A stretch of DNA of 64,000 nucleotides from Phallusia fumigata (taxonomy: Eukaryota > Chordata > Ascidiacea > Phlebobranchia > Ascidiidae), in assembly GCA_008931825.1 (NCBI GenBank), contig QXVZ01032724.1, positions 1 to 64,000 on the forward strand, written 5' to 3'. The position numbers and the translations under genes were made by a program. Every line of letters starts with the position of its first letter. Within the stretch, counting starts at the first letter, position 1. Below are positions 10,067 to 36,800 of the stretch, one piece after another. The notes beneath the pieces are model-generated. The model saw only the letters and a program-made list of their open reading frames with translations. It was not told the DNA's origin and searched no databases.

Positions 10067-10815
10067 GTTGGGGTTAGTTTATTTCGCTTGGTGATCGAAT
10101 CATAGCAACACAATTGGTGGATCAAGGTTGAACGTAGTATGGTAACAAGTCTTTTTTAATTTTGGGAAAACATACGGTTTATTATAACCATTTAACATTT
10201 GAAACAGATTCAAGAATTTTTAGCGTTTTTTTATTTCTTTTCCAAAAGCAGCAGCACCTGGAGGAAACACACGAGGTTGAAATTTATCGATTTTACAGCT
10301 TTCCAATTTAGTTGACGGCCATTAATATTATCGACCAGTTTTCCGGGATTGCCCAAAGCCGCATTAGCCGCCCGGAAAAGCAATCCAACGCTTTGCTGAA
10401 CATTTATTGATCCAGCGAACCTGGGATTTGTAATCTGAGATTGCTCGACGTGGTTAGAGGATGACGAATAAGCTGTTTTTGATAAAATTATGTTTCTATG
10501 CTTGTGTTCTTACTTACGGCGCTTGTAACAATCCGGTGGGCTTTCTTTTTCTGTTGAATCTCACCCTCTTTCCCTGACACGGGTGGTTAGTTTCAGACCC
10601 CTCTGGTTGGTTTAACCGTTTCCCCCCCAGTCGTGTCCCACATGACATAAAGCCTTGTCATGACGGTGTAGCTGCAGCGCGTTCAACCTCGATTCGCCAA
10701 ACAGTGCACCCCATTATAATCGAGCGTTATAACGTTGCGCAGCTATTTTCGGCTTGGTGATTGATTTATTGATATTGTGTCGCTACGATTTCTTTTACCA
10801 AGCGAAATAAACTCA
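10067..10815. repeat. Inverted pair of a fold-back repeat family
   Basis: Left arm about 10072-10140 (minus copy: TTTATTTCGCTTGGTGATCG, then CATAGCAACACAATTG) and right arm about 10660-10812 (plus copy: GTGTAGCTGCAGCGCGTTCA ... TTGTGTCGCTACGATTTC ... CCAAGCGAAATAAACT). The arms are inverted relative to each other, so 10072-10812 looks like one 740-bp element with long terminal inverted repeats, or two independent insertions. Other copies: 31250-31340, 36640-36800, 62983-63285. Each full copy also folds on itself through its CGCTTGGTGA / TCACCAAGCG halves. Confidence 0.7.
10231..10472 (-). CDS. Orphan coding-like exon, unknown protein
   Basis: Minus-strand open frame of 79 codons plus stop, preceded by an acceptor-like AAAACAG at 10473-10479. 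The peptide (INVQQSVGLLFRAANAALG, then NPGKLVDNINGRQLNWKAVK) is balanced in composition and more GC-rich than the surroundings, unlike repeat-derived frames nearby. A possible upstream exon ends at a GCC|GTAAGT donor near 10517 and would join in phase 1. A donor-like GCT|GTAAAA after NWKA could mean the frame continues elsewhere. It has no ATG and I do not recognise the family. It lies between the arms of the inverted repeat pair, so it could be cargo of that element or a host exon. Confidence 0.35.
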
Positions 10816-11654
10816 ACTCAAACACTTCAAAATAACTAACAATTTTGCAGTTAGTCAAAGTAGCTGCAAAATCCAGAGCATGATGGAACTGAATCTGCAT
10901 CAATATTTTTGGACTGTACCTAAATTCGATGGTAAAACAACACTTTGCCCAAGACAGTCATATTATATTTACCTTTCCACATCGTTGAACAAACTCAGCT
11001 ACAACAAAGTTAAGTACCTACGTCACAACGAGCAGATCGTGATGTCATCGATTACGTCACCAAATTCAAATTTTTTTCCAGCCGGAATAAAAACAACAGA
11101 TGACGTCATCACGAGAAAAACGCTAATTTTGTACACACTGTTACGTCACCGACACGTGCGATGCTGTGACGTCATCAATTGTTACGTCACAACGCGGGTG
11201 AGTATTTTGACGATTGTGTATGACGTCATAATATGAAACGATTACGTGGATGTGACGTCACAAGTGGTTGGGGAGGATGTGTTCGGATATAATTTAACCG
11301 TTGGTGATTAGGGGAAATAAAATAAAAGCAAAAAGAATTTACAAAAATAATAAAGAAAATACAGAGAAAGTGGAAAAGAAGATTTCCTCGCTCAAAAGTT
11401 CATTTTTGTCTTCAGATAAAACAACAAGGATTTACAACAACAACGAATAGGGGTCCGCATGTAAATACTGTCTTTGCTCGTCACCATGACAATGCGGGTG
11501 ATGACGTAATGAGCTACGTCACTGGAGTTGTGGCAGTTTGTTGTGGTCAGGCCCTCTGAGTTTTTCACTTGTATGGAGGACTTCGCTGCCTGTCAATCAA
11601 AATACGGCATGTAAAAATCGGTCAAACGAATAAGAACGTTTGTTAATTTGAATG
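10816..11654. other. Region with CRE-like cluster, no secure gene
   Basis: No secure gene. A minus-strand open stretch at about 11390-11600 (beginning AAKSSIQVKNSEGLTTTN after an acceptor-like GATTGACAG) has a coding-like first third but then turns Cys/Tyr-rich. It may be a small exon; support is weak. Confidence 0.3.
11040..11260. promoter_or_regulatory. Cluster of TGACGTCA (CRE/ATF-type) sites
   Basis: Four exact palindromic TGACGTCA sites at 11101-11108, 11167-11174, 11221-11228 and 11253-11260, plus TTACGTCAC half-site variants at about 11050, 11141 and 11181, and TGATGTCA at 11040. That is about eight related sites in 220 bp. More occur at 11512, 18980, 19145, 19694, 19787, 20041, 26534 and 28108. 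CREB/ATF/bZIP factors bind this motif; function here is inferred. The cluster sits about 0.75 kb beyond the stop codon of the Gi-alpha gene. Confidence 0.5.
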
Positions 11655-11985
11655 GTTGACTGCACAAAGCGCGTTAGGAAACGGCTTTAAGCTTGCAAAG
11701 TTGTGCATGTAACAAGCGATACGGTTGACTGCACTAAGCTCGTTGGGAAACCCGCTATCAGCGTGCAAAGTCGTGCATGTAACAAGCACCATGGTTGACT
11801 GCACGAAGCTCGTTAGGATACCGGCTTTAAGCGTGCAAAGTCATGTATCTATCAGGCGCAATGGTTGACTGCACCAAGCTCGTTAGGAAATCAGTTTTAA
11901 GCTTGCAAAGTCATGTATGTAGCAAGCGCTATGGGTAACTGCACGAAGCTCGTTAAGAAATCCGCTTTAAGCGTGCAAACCAGTT
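11655..11985 (-). repeat. 70-bp repeat family, about 5 units (inverted)
   Basis: Five diverged units in reverse orientation relative to the large arrays, recognised by ATGGTTGACTGCACGAAGCT, GTTAGGAAAcccGCTTTAAG and CGTGCAAAGTCGTGCATGTA. It ends about 25 bp before the stop codon of the Gi-alpha gene, so it lies in or at its 3' UTR. Confidence 0.85.
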
Positions 11986-12008
11986 ACAACTCCCACTCAC
12001 CAAAAAAT

Positions 12009-25147
<13,139 letters not shown>

Positions 25148-28100
25148 CTTTGTGTTGTAGCTGAAAAAAAATGCAAATTTTTACAACCTAACCGAGACAA
25201 AACAAGACTCACACCTGAATCCCATTTCAATGCTTGTCACTATAACTTTAGCAGTTTGAGCTCGAAATCAACTTTTACTGTTTAAATCCAGCAAAAGAAA
25301 CTTAATTCCAAAACATGTGTTTTGCACCCGATAACACATAAATCCAACAAACAGCTATTGAACATAAAATTAAAATCAAGCTCTACTGGTCCATCGCCTC
25401 AGATGACTTTTTAAGACTTTAAGTGCCGAACTTCTATGTTTTAAAACAAACACTGGTTAATCATATTTCACTGCAAAATGTTGATCATTATTAGATTCAA
25501 GGAGTCCTAGTCATTAAACAAATGTGTATGTGGGCTTGGTAAGTTCAGAGCACGCAGGAAATAAGGTTGACTAGCAGTATACAAGCCTAACAATAAGTTG
25601 GGAGGTGGCAGAGGAAGTGACTACAGCAGTGGGTAAATATCACTTGGTGGGAAATGGGACAGCGACGACAAAAAAGCAAATATTGAGCAATGGGACGGGA
25701 AAGTTTTGGACTACTTGTCACAGTGTGTTCACCAAGCTGTGATCTTGCATGTGACAGTAAAATTATGCTAGACTTTGAACCCTACACATCATGCAAAAGT
25801 GCTTTTTGTTGTGCTAAACAAAGCACAAGACAAAAACTTCGAGAGGTTACCACTGATATAAATTGGTTAAGCTTTGCACAAGAAAAAAATGTGTAAAGAT
25901 GCTTTTTAAGTTTGGTACAGGGCAATAACTTTGATTATGTAAAAATTTAACCTGTCTGCTTAATCAGCCTTTCAAGTGTTAAGTACTTTTACCTTTCATC
26001 TTTATAATAGCAAATCGTGAACCATTCATAGTTATACCAAGCCACATCTTAGGTTAGTTTCATTCAAACACTTACAGGATTTTTATTTCTGTCCAAAAAC
26101 TTGCTGTCACACTTTATAACACTAAAGTATGCCTGTTTTTAAAGATAAATACTAATTGGACGTGTATGTGCACACTAAGTATACGTTTGGTCTTTGTAAG
26201 TTAAATATTGCAGTACAATAGGCCTTCTTACATACACTTACTTTTGTATTCCCCACAAAAGGGTTGTGAAAATCAGGAAAGTTGGTCCTGACTGATGGCG
26301 AAACTATGTTAGAAGCGTCCTCTGACAAACAGCACAAAAAAAGTTTCGGAGAATGTTCAAGGGCAAAATAAGATCCTCGAGGTTTTCAGTAAATGATAAA
26401 AAAGCTTTCAGTGTAAAATCAACTCAAGAATGTTAAGTTTTCACTTTCTGCCCAAACAAAAAAAGACTGTTGAAAGGAAAGTGGCATACACAAACGACTA
26501 ATCAAAGCCAGAAGAGGCTTGTAAATTGGTTAATGACGTCATAAGGACCATTGTCAAGCAGCCACAATTGCTTGCTTTGCAGATTGCCGACCACATGTTA
26601 TTGCAAGTGCACACTTGGTGGTAAAAATGCACTTACAAAAATGTTTCACACACTTTTAACAGTTACCGGAACAAATCCAATTCTATACATTTTAAAACCA
26701 ATTATCGCGTGTATAAAATATGCTATAATCTCATTAGTTAAAGCCTAGTGATGAGCCAGTGGTTTTGTGGTAATATGCAGGGTTTGCCTGTCGAAAATTT
26801 TGCAACAAATTACCAACATACATAACTTATAAGAAGCGTTTATACTAATAACATTACATGTTTTAAATTTCATAAAATATAAGGAATTACAAAAACACTG
26901 CCAAACATTCAACAGAAAAATTATTTAATTCAGGTATTTTAATCTGTTTTAAAATATGTTTATCTGTTAATAAAATTTGGCATTACAACTAAACCAAACA
27001 CTTTTAAGTGACTAAAATGTCACTGAAATTAAACCACATTTAGTGTTATTAAGATAATTGTGCACTAAATATACACTTTTAAAATACAGGTATTGCAATA
27101 AAACCTAGCATTTAAACGCACTGAGCAATAGCTAGCTACACACTAATCTATCCTGTATGTTTTAGAAACATGTAATAAAAAATTATAACATTCCTCTAAA
27201 GTTTATTGCACAAAACACAATAAACCCAAATTTAATCTGTTTTAATCACCGTTTAGTTTAGAATGTCTTTTGCATGTATCATAAATTCTAATAATAAAGG
27301 TTTTGAATTAATTCCAGCTTGTTAATTTATTTTCAAACAGGTAACTCGTAAAGACAATGTTAAAAAAATAGTTATTAAGATTTAAATAAACTGAACTAGT
27401 AACAAACACTATATCAACTGGTTAAACATTGAAAATTGTTTACTTTTTTGCCATAATTTAGAATTTAATCACCAACAAAACATTACATTAGAAATTTCTC
27501 AACTAATATGAGTGCTTTAAATTTTTTAACAACTTCAATTTAAACAGCATGGCAACAAACGATTAAACTAGATGCTGATATTTCGAAGTCCTAAAAACAA
27601 GCAAAGAAACACTTAACTTGTCAAATTTGTGCCACAATTACGTTCATAAATCTGAAAACGGCAAATGACAAGCTATAAACGTTAGTAACAAACCCAAAAC
27701 GTGCAGCAAGGTCATGTCAAAAAACCACCATTTTCCGTTTCCTAAGTGCAGCTTGTGAAAACCTGAGCGTCGTTCCAAGAATACGCCCTAACAAGTTCGA
27801 TATCGATTCGACCACAGAGGAAAAAGAACGCGCCGCGCCTCTCCTTGTTTCTTTATTGCTCCCACTCCCCTCCGCGGCGCTTTTTTATCAACGGAGTGGG
27901 ATGAGAATCGATTGGTAGCTTTATTTTGTCGTGCTGGGGTCGATAAACGCGCAGAAAAACGTCTTAGCAGTGGTTTTAATATTTCAAATTTGCCAAAGAC
28001 AGATTAAGCGAACAAATGTATTTTATTGCAAGCATTTTATAAAGCGCTTTTCCTTTTGATTTTGAATTCCACAAAACGCCGGTTACCATACACTTTATTT

Positions 28101-28793
28101 GTCAATTATGACGTCATTTTAAGGTGAGCTGTTCCGGCGCGGTGATTGGTTAGTTTGCTTTTGAAGTGATGCCATAAGTTTTCAATGATTAGAATTCGGC
28201 AACAGAGTTTTAAACAAAAACAAGACGTTAAGTAATTCTAAAATGCACAAAAACTATATGTAAAAAGTAATTCTAAGTGAAATGTAACATAACTGTGTTT
28301 CATAGCTGAACTGATGTTTCCAACAATCATAAAGTTGTTTCTAGTTTACACATGCTACCTTCTAGTTTAGTAAAACACGACATTATCCATATACTTGAAA
28401 AAAAAAACTAAAATTCAATCGATGCATTGATTGTCAACCACCACCAGCTCCCTGTAAAATTAAGTTTAAAATGTTGGCTAGGGAACATATAAACAGTTAA
28501 ATAAATAATTCTGCCTCTTTCTGATAAAGAATAATCAATATTTATTATTCAATCAGATTGGCGACGGCTGGCATTTGTCCACAATATCAAGTTGTAATTT
28601 TTTTCCTTTACTTTATAATTAAAATAAAATTGGATTGTATTTTACTTACTCGTAACATCTCATAGTCTTAATTGATGACTGTTCGAACAAACGCTTACTG
28701 CGTGAAGACAAAATTGATCCCCAGAAAAATAAGTTTTCTGGTTCTAGCGCCGCTATTGTGTGCGTGGTAGGAATATTTTTTGCGCATTATGTT
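25148..28793. promoter_or_regulatory. Divergent region between Gi-alpha (-) and RPL23 (+)
   Basis: Holds the 5' ends of both genes. About 26.8-27.7 kb is extremely AT-rich. A GC-rich patch at 27815-27900 (GCGCCGCGCCTCTCC, then CTCCGCGGCGCTTT) stands out and may be the Gi-alpha promoter, with a 5' intron between it and the ATG exon. A TGACGTCA lies at about 28108. No coding exon is supported. Confidence 0.4.
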
Positions 28794-28800
28794 CTTTCCC
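28794..28800 (+). promoter_or_regulatory. Possible 5' TOP start of RPL23 mRNA
   Basis: CTTTCCC, ten bases before the ATG at 28811, has the form of a terminal oligopyrimidine start (C followed by pyrimidines) typical of ribosomal protein mRNAs and used for mTOR-dependent translation. The transcription start itself is inferred. Confidence 0.35.
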
Positions 28801-28810
28801 AACAAGAATC

Positions 28811-31597
<2,787 letters not shown>

Positions 31598-32624
31598 ACA
31601 TGAAAATATCCACAAAATGTTTGTGTTTCTCTTACACATTGTAGTTAGCAAGGTCGTGGATTCAAATACTGCTTTGGGAGAGCCTAGTTTTGAAAAACAT
31701 CTCAAGAATTGGTTACTGGTCCTCGGTTGGGGTATCAACGGATGTGAAGTGACTAGCATAAAGATGTGGTCAGTGTTTTAAGCTGTTTGCAAATATGGCA
31801 AGGAGCTGTGTAAAAAAAGCTTGAAATCCAACAACTAAGAAACTAGTTGATCGTTTTCAACAGCAAGTACCCGTTATGGTGCATATTAGAATAAACCATT
31901 ATACTTGAGTTTAAAGCTGGGAGGTCAAACTCAATTTGGTGTCAGATCCAAACCATCTAATCTCATGTGTGACCGGGCCAGTGTAATAATGACTATGGAT
32001 TAGCGCTTGATTTGTATTTAGTGGAAAAATTACAAGAGTTTGGGGCATTTAATTTCAAAAATCATCACTTTTGACTGAAATGAGCTAGCAATTCTCTTTT
32101 TTGACTCGATAATGTATGACGGGTCGATATGTAGTTATCAAGCGATCGCATTCTTGACATGCCTGGTTGAATGCAATACGTGCTTGCGCTACAACAAGCT
32201 TAAAATGAGGCAAGCTTGCCGTGCTAATGAGACGGTGAGCTACGAATTTTTAAAAACGTTTTCTGGGCCACGTAAGATAGAGGTTGCAAACCTGGTTTTC
32301 GAATCCTAATCAGCCGTTTATATCGGGTAATAGGAACCGATATTGTCGGTACTTCATGTTCAAGCGAGTGGTATTCACAGACGCAGCAACGCCTTTTATT
32401 TCCTCAGAACATATCAAGCCGCGCGTTTAACTATAATATTGCGAAAGTTCAGCAGGTAATAGGGGTATTTTTTTTTGTTAAATTTTGGTTGCATGGACGA
32501 AATGATGGATGCATCTTTGGTAGCGCAATTTTTCTGAAAAGTATAGATGCTGAACGCGACTTTACAAATCTTGAAAATTGGTAAGGACACAAGGTCCTTG
32601 GTTTTTTAAGTTTGTGTGTTTCAT

Positions 32625-33365
32625 TTTTATCTTCGGTGGGCGGAACACCTGAATCCATTAAGCGCGATTCACACCAGCCGGCGTCATGCGGCGACGGCGT
32701 GATTTTCTCGGTTGAAGCGGCTGACGACAGGGTTAAATCTGATTTAACTTTTCCATCAGCTGCAGTGCTTGTTGGGTGAAGAACTTTGTTTTTGTAGTGT
32801 ATTCGGCTTGTGATTTATTCCTGGTAGTTTTAAGTAGTTTTGTTTGTAGATTGATAATTTCTTGAATGTTTGATAGAAATATAGAGAAGAAAGTAGATTT
32901 TGATGACAATTTTGCATGTTGTCTTAATAAAATAAATTTGTGCTTTGTGTCGAAGTGGTATTAACTTAAATTCCCTATCGACGCAGAGACAATCAAATTG
33001 GCAAGCACATTGACTTAGTTTTCTTGCTAATAAAAATGATTTGCAACCGCACTGCTGGTGTGAAGCCCCTGCCGCTTCAAGCGTCTCGCGAAAAATCCAC
33101 GCACAACTGCAGTCGCTACGCATCGCCAATCGTCACCGACAAGCGCGTATGGTGTGAATCACGCTTTTTGCTCATAATTGGTCCGCCGTCGAGCTACCTG
33201 CCCCATTGCAGTTCCGTGTGATTGTTTTTTAAGTTTGTTCAAACCATCGGGGTCCACTGGGTTGGAGCAATGCCGCTAAAGTTTCTTGCTCAGGGAATCA
33301 CAAGCGACCGAGATGGGGTTAGAACCAACAACCCTTAAAGCACTTTCACCTGTTAAAGAGGTGGA
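32625..33365 (-). repeat. SINE copy interrupted by a MITE
   Basis: Right part 33166-33365: GCTCATAATTGG, CGTCGAGCTACCTGCC, TTGGAGCAATGCCGC, TTCTTGCTCAGGGAA and the tRNA-like GGGGTTAGAACC (minus-strand B box). Left part 32625-32660: TTTATCTTCGGTGGG. The same two parts are contiguous at 45760-45990, so the MITE at 32661-33165 inserted into this SINE. Confidence 0.75.
32661..33165. mobile_element. 505-bp MITE with 16-bp TIRs and TWA target duplication
   Basis: Left end AGCGCGATTCACACCA; right end is its reverse complement with one mismatch (TGGTGTGAATCACGCT). Weaker inverted similarity extends inwards (TTGAAGCGGC on both sides). Flanks are TTA on the left and TTT on the right; the uninterrupted SINE copy near 45800 has TTA there, so the target duplication was TTA with one later change. 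TIR plus 3-bp TWA duplication fits PIF/Harbinger-type nonautonomous elements. No transposase. Confidence 0.75.
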
Positions 33366-33876
33366 ACCGACACATTGTTCTTGATGAAGTGTTGTGTCAT
33401 CAATCCTTTCAAAGTCTGTTCGTCAAACAGTTCTACAGAGAGGTCACAAGATACACCAGCATTGTTGGACGTTGTGATGGACGGTAATTGGTTGAAGTAA
33501 CATGATATCAGCAACTATTGTGGATTCGAAATCAGCAAAAGTAAGCAGAGCGCACTTAAAGAATTACAGGAGTCCAGAAATTTTCTCAAGACTGTACGAT
33601 TTCGTAAGGGTAAGAATAGAAACGAAACACAACAAGAGTAAGTCAGTTTCAGATTTGACATAAAGTTAAGGATGTTTTTAGTTTGATAATCAGATCCATG
33701 TTTACGACTTTGGTAAAAATATCTTGAACTTTTTATCCGGACGAGCTAAAGCGAATTGAAGATATTCGTGTTGTTTTGGATTTCTAGGAACGGCCATCGA
33801 ATTTTCCACAACGACAGTCAATAGCTGTTTCAAATTAACTTTTTTCAGAGCTAGATCTTTTCACCAGCGAAACACA

Positions 33877-36573
33877 ATGGGTCTAACCGCTGCAAGAAGA
33901 CTGGTTCTCATTCCCGCTATTCTGAGTTTTACAGGAATTTTGTTTTTTCTGGTATGGACAAGCAGTAACATTGGTCCAAATCCAACGTTACATCACAAAC
34001 GACAGTTTACCACATTCACCCCAGAAACTACCAGTAAAGCACCGAAAGAAGGGTTGTTACTACAGTGGAATCACCCATGGGGGGTTAATAGGGAACCCCC
34101 AAATGAAGGCAGGGTCTTTGGGAATTGTAAAATCACATACAACCGCTCAAGACATAATGAAGCTTTGGCGGTTGTCTTTCATTATACCAGTGTTCCTAAA
34201 ACCTGGCCATACCCAAGGTAAGTTTAATAACATAACTTTTAAATCAATGAACCAAATGCAATGCAGTCCAGCTACATTGGAATTAAAGAGAGTAGTTTTT
34301 ACCCAATTCCACCACAAAATGAGAAAAAATTAGGCAGTTGAAATGGATATAGCGACAAGACAATTTTTGTTTATATATTTCTTTAAACGATGTTGAATTT
34401 TCCGCTTTTAAGCTGTTCAAGGTGCGGTACAATCACAATTTAAAAAAAACAAATAGATCTTATTCTGTAATAAATAACTGTATGTCAGGTTCACAAAGAG
34501 CCGTTTTTTTCCAAGCGCCCGCCATCCTAAATTATTTTAGGGACCCAAATCAGTTTTTCGTTTGGTACGCGTGGGAATCGCCATGGTCAGTTCGATGGTA
34601 TGATGCAACAGATCTTCATCAGTACGACAACGGGTTCTTCAACTGGACAATGACGTACCGGAGGGATAGTGACGTATATGCACCGTATTTTCTTATGCGT
34701 GACGTGTACAACAAACTTCCTAAAGGAAAGAAAGTTGTAGATGAACTGGTGGCCACAAAAACTGGAATTGCTGTAAGTTGTAGTTGTACGTTTGGAGCGG
34801 GTTTCCTAACGAGCTTCGTGCAGTCAACCACAGCGCTTGTTACATGCACGACTTTGCACGCTTAAAGCGGGCTTCCCAACGAGCTTCGTGCAATCAACCA
34901 TAGCGCTTTTTACATGAACAACTTAGCACGCTTAAAGCGGGTTTCCTAACGAGCTTCATGCGGCCAACCATAGCGCTTGTTCCATGCACGACTTTACACG
35001 CTTAAAGCGGGTTTCCTGACGAGCTTCGTGCAGTCAACCATAGCGCTTTTTACATGCACCACTTTACACGCTTAAAGCGGGTTTCCTAACGAGCTTCATG
35101 CAGAAATTGTAGCGCTTGTTACATGCACGAATTTGCACGCTTAAAGCGGGTTTCCCAACGAGCTTCGTGCAATCAACCATAGCGCTTTTTACATGCACGA
35201 CTTTGCACGCTAAAAGTGGGTTTCCTAACGAGCTTCGTGCAGTCAACCATAGCGCTTGTTACATCCACGACTTTGCACGATTAAAGCGGGTTTCCTAACG
35301 AGCTTCGTGCCCCCCCCCCCCCCCCCCGTTACATGCACAACTTTGCACGCTTAAAGTGGGTTTCCTAACGAGCTTCGTGCAGTCAACCATAGCGCTTGTT
35401 ACATGCGCGACTTTGCACGCTTAATGCGGGTTTCCTAACGAGCCTAGTGCAGTCAACCATAGCGCTTGTTACATGCACGACTTTGCACGCTTAATGAACG
35501 TTTCCAAAGAAGCTTCGTGCGGTCAACCATAGCGCTTATTTCATTCACGACTTTGCACGCTTAAAGCGGGTTTCCTAACGAGCTTCGTGCAGTCAATCAT
35601 AGCGCTTGTTACATGCACGACTTTGCGCGTTTCAAGTGGGTTTCCTGATAAGCTTCTTGCAGTCAACCATAGCGTTTGTTACATGAACGACTTTGCACGC
35701 TTAATGAACGTTTCCAAAGAAGCTTCGTGCGGTCAACCATACCGCTTATTTCATTCACGACTTTGCACGATTAAAGCGGGTTTCCTAACGAGCTTCGTGC
35801 AGTCAACCATAGCGCTTGTTACATTCACGACTTTGCGCGCTTAAAGTGGGTTTCCTAACGAGCTTCGTGTAGTCACCGAGGGACAAGCTTGAATATCAGT
35901 TAAGCCAAATTCTCCAGATTTGAAAAAAATACCGAATATGTTCTTAAAATTGTCTGCTAACTTTCAGGCTTGGGCGGTAAGCGACTGCCACGGAAGAAGA
36001 GGAGCAAGAAGAAGAATGGAATTCATCAAGAAGATGAGGAAAAGCATCCCAGACTTGGATCTTTACGGGAGCTGCTTCAGTCGAAAGAAAACCCACAAAG
36101 AAATGGCTGAGATTATTCGAACCAAAAAATTCTACTTGGCTTTTGAAAACTCGATTCACTGCAAGGATTACATTACCGAAAAGTTTTACAGGAACAGTTT
36201 CTTGTACGGAGCAGTACCGGTAGTGTGGGGTACGTCAAAGCACGATTACCTTGCAGTGGCTCCGTTAAAGTCGTTTATTCACGCTGAGGATTTTTCTTCG
36301 CCTGAAGAACTCGCAAAATATCTTCTCTACCTAGATTCGAACGCCACGGCTTACAGGGAATACCTGAAATGGCGCGAAAACGAAAATGCGAGTTGGGACG
36401 ACCAGCGGAGGGCGATAGAGACGTTTTATCCGAATGTTTCAACACGTGGGGAAAAGACTTTTTGGTACGAACGACTTTGTGAGATGGTCCAAACAGGGGC
36501 GCCACCTAAAGTGATACCCTCGTTAAAGAAACTGTTCTATGGTGAAGAGAGCACGGAATGTTATGCGCCTTAA
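33877..36573 (+). CDS. Alpha-1,3-fucosyltransferase-like protein (GT10)
   Basis: Golgi type II membrane enzyme that transfers fucose from GDP-fucose to N-acetylglucosamine-containing glycans. Exons 33877-34217, 34499-34772, 35968-36573 total 407 codons, 406 aa. Short cytosolic tail, signal-anchor helix at about 9-28 (LVLIPAILSFTGILFFLVWT), Ser/Thr/Pro-rich stem, then the catalytic domain: FFVWYAWESPWSVRW, NWTMTYRRDSDVYAPY, AWAVSDCHGRR, and the GT10 signature at about 260-293 (FYLAFENSIHCKDYITEKFY, then GAVPVVWG). N-glycosylation sequons include NWT and NAS. The exon 2 acceptor is ambiguous: an upstream TATGTCAG would break the frame, so I used CACAAAG|A at 34499. Intron 2 (34773-35967) is almost entirely the 70-bp array. 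Acceptor specificity cannot be read from the sequence. Confidence 0.88.
34795..35880 (+). repeat. Large 70-bp tandem array, about 15 units, in fucosyltransferase intron 2
   Basis: Consensus phases through TTTCCTAACGAGCTTCGTGC, AGTCAACCATAGCGCTTGTT, ACATGCACGACTTTGCACGC, TTAAAGCGGG (70 bp). Units differ by a few percent to about 20 percent. A distinctive variant unit (TTAATGAACGTTTCCAAAGA) recurs exactly 210 bp apart at 35491 and 35701. A 17-base poly-C replaces 17 bases of one unit at 35311-35327 without changing its length. Confidence 0.95.
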
Positions 36574-36639
36574 AGAAATGAATTCTGGACTGCGATTCTT
36601 AAAGTTTTTCCGAGAAAATCGGACAGCTATACCTCTATA

Positions 36640-36800
36640 ACGGTGTAGCTGCAGCGCGTTCAACCTTGATCCACCAATCGTGCCCTACATTATTTACACT
36701 TCATAACATCTCGACGTTGCGCAGCTATTTCCCGCTTGCTGATTGTTTTAGTGCAATTGTGTCGCTATGATTTCTTTCACCAAGCGAAATAAACTTCAAG
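36640..36800 (+). repeat. Fold-back repeat family, complete-looking copy
   Basis: Begins GGTGTAGCTGCAGCGCGTTC, ends CACCAAGCGAAATAAAC. The right 80 bp folds on itself (TTTCCCGCTTGCTGATTG against CACCAAGCGAAATAA). Located just past the fucosyltransferase stop codon; it carries AATAAA and could supply the polyadenylation signal. Confidence 0.75.

Larger units (their letters stand above)
31598..33876. other. Repeat-rich spacer between RPL23 and the fucosyltransferase
   Basis: Contains the RPL23 3' end, tRNA-like fragments with B-box-like motifs (about 31645-31680 and 32278-32310), a SINE split by a MITE (32625-33365), and the fucosyltransferase promoter/5' UTR with an acceptor-like TTTTTTCAG near 33847. 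No coding gene is supported. Confidence 0.5.

Noticed and set aside
34422-34865. Treating the whole 147-codon frame as one exon
   Set aside because: The end runs into the 70-bp satellite; a GT donor at 34773 joins GCT in phase to the GT10 exon at 35968.
34795-35880. Regular direct repeats resembling a CRISPR array
   Set aside because: The units are contiguous 70-bp satellites with no unique spacers, in the intron of a eukaryotic gene.
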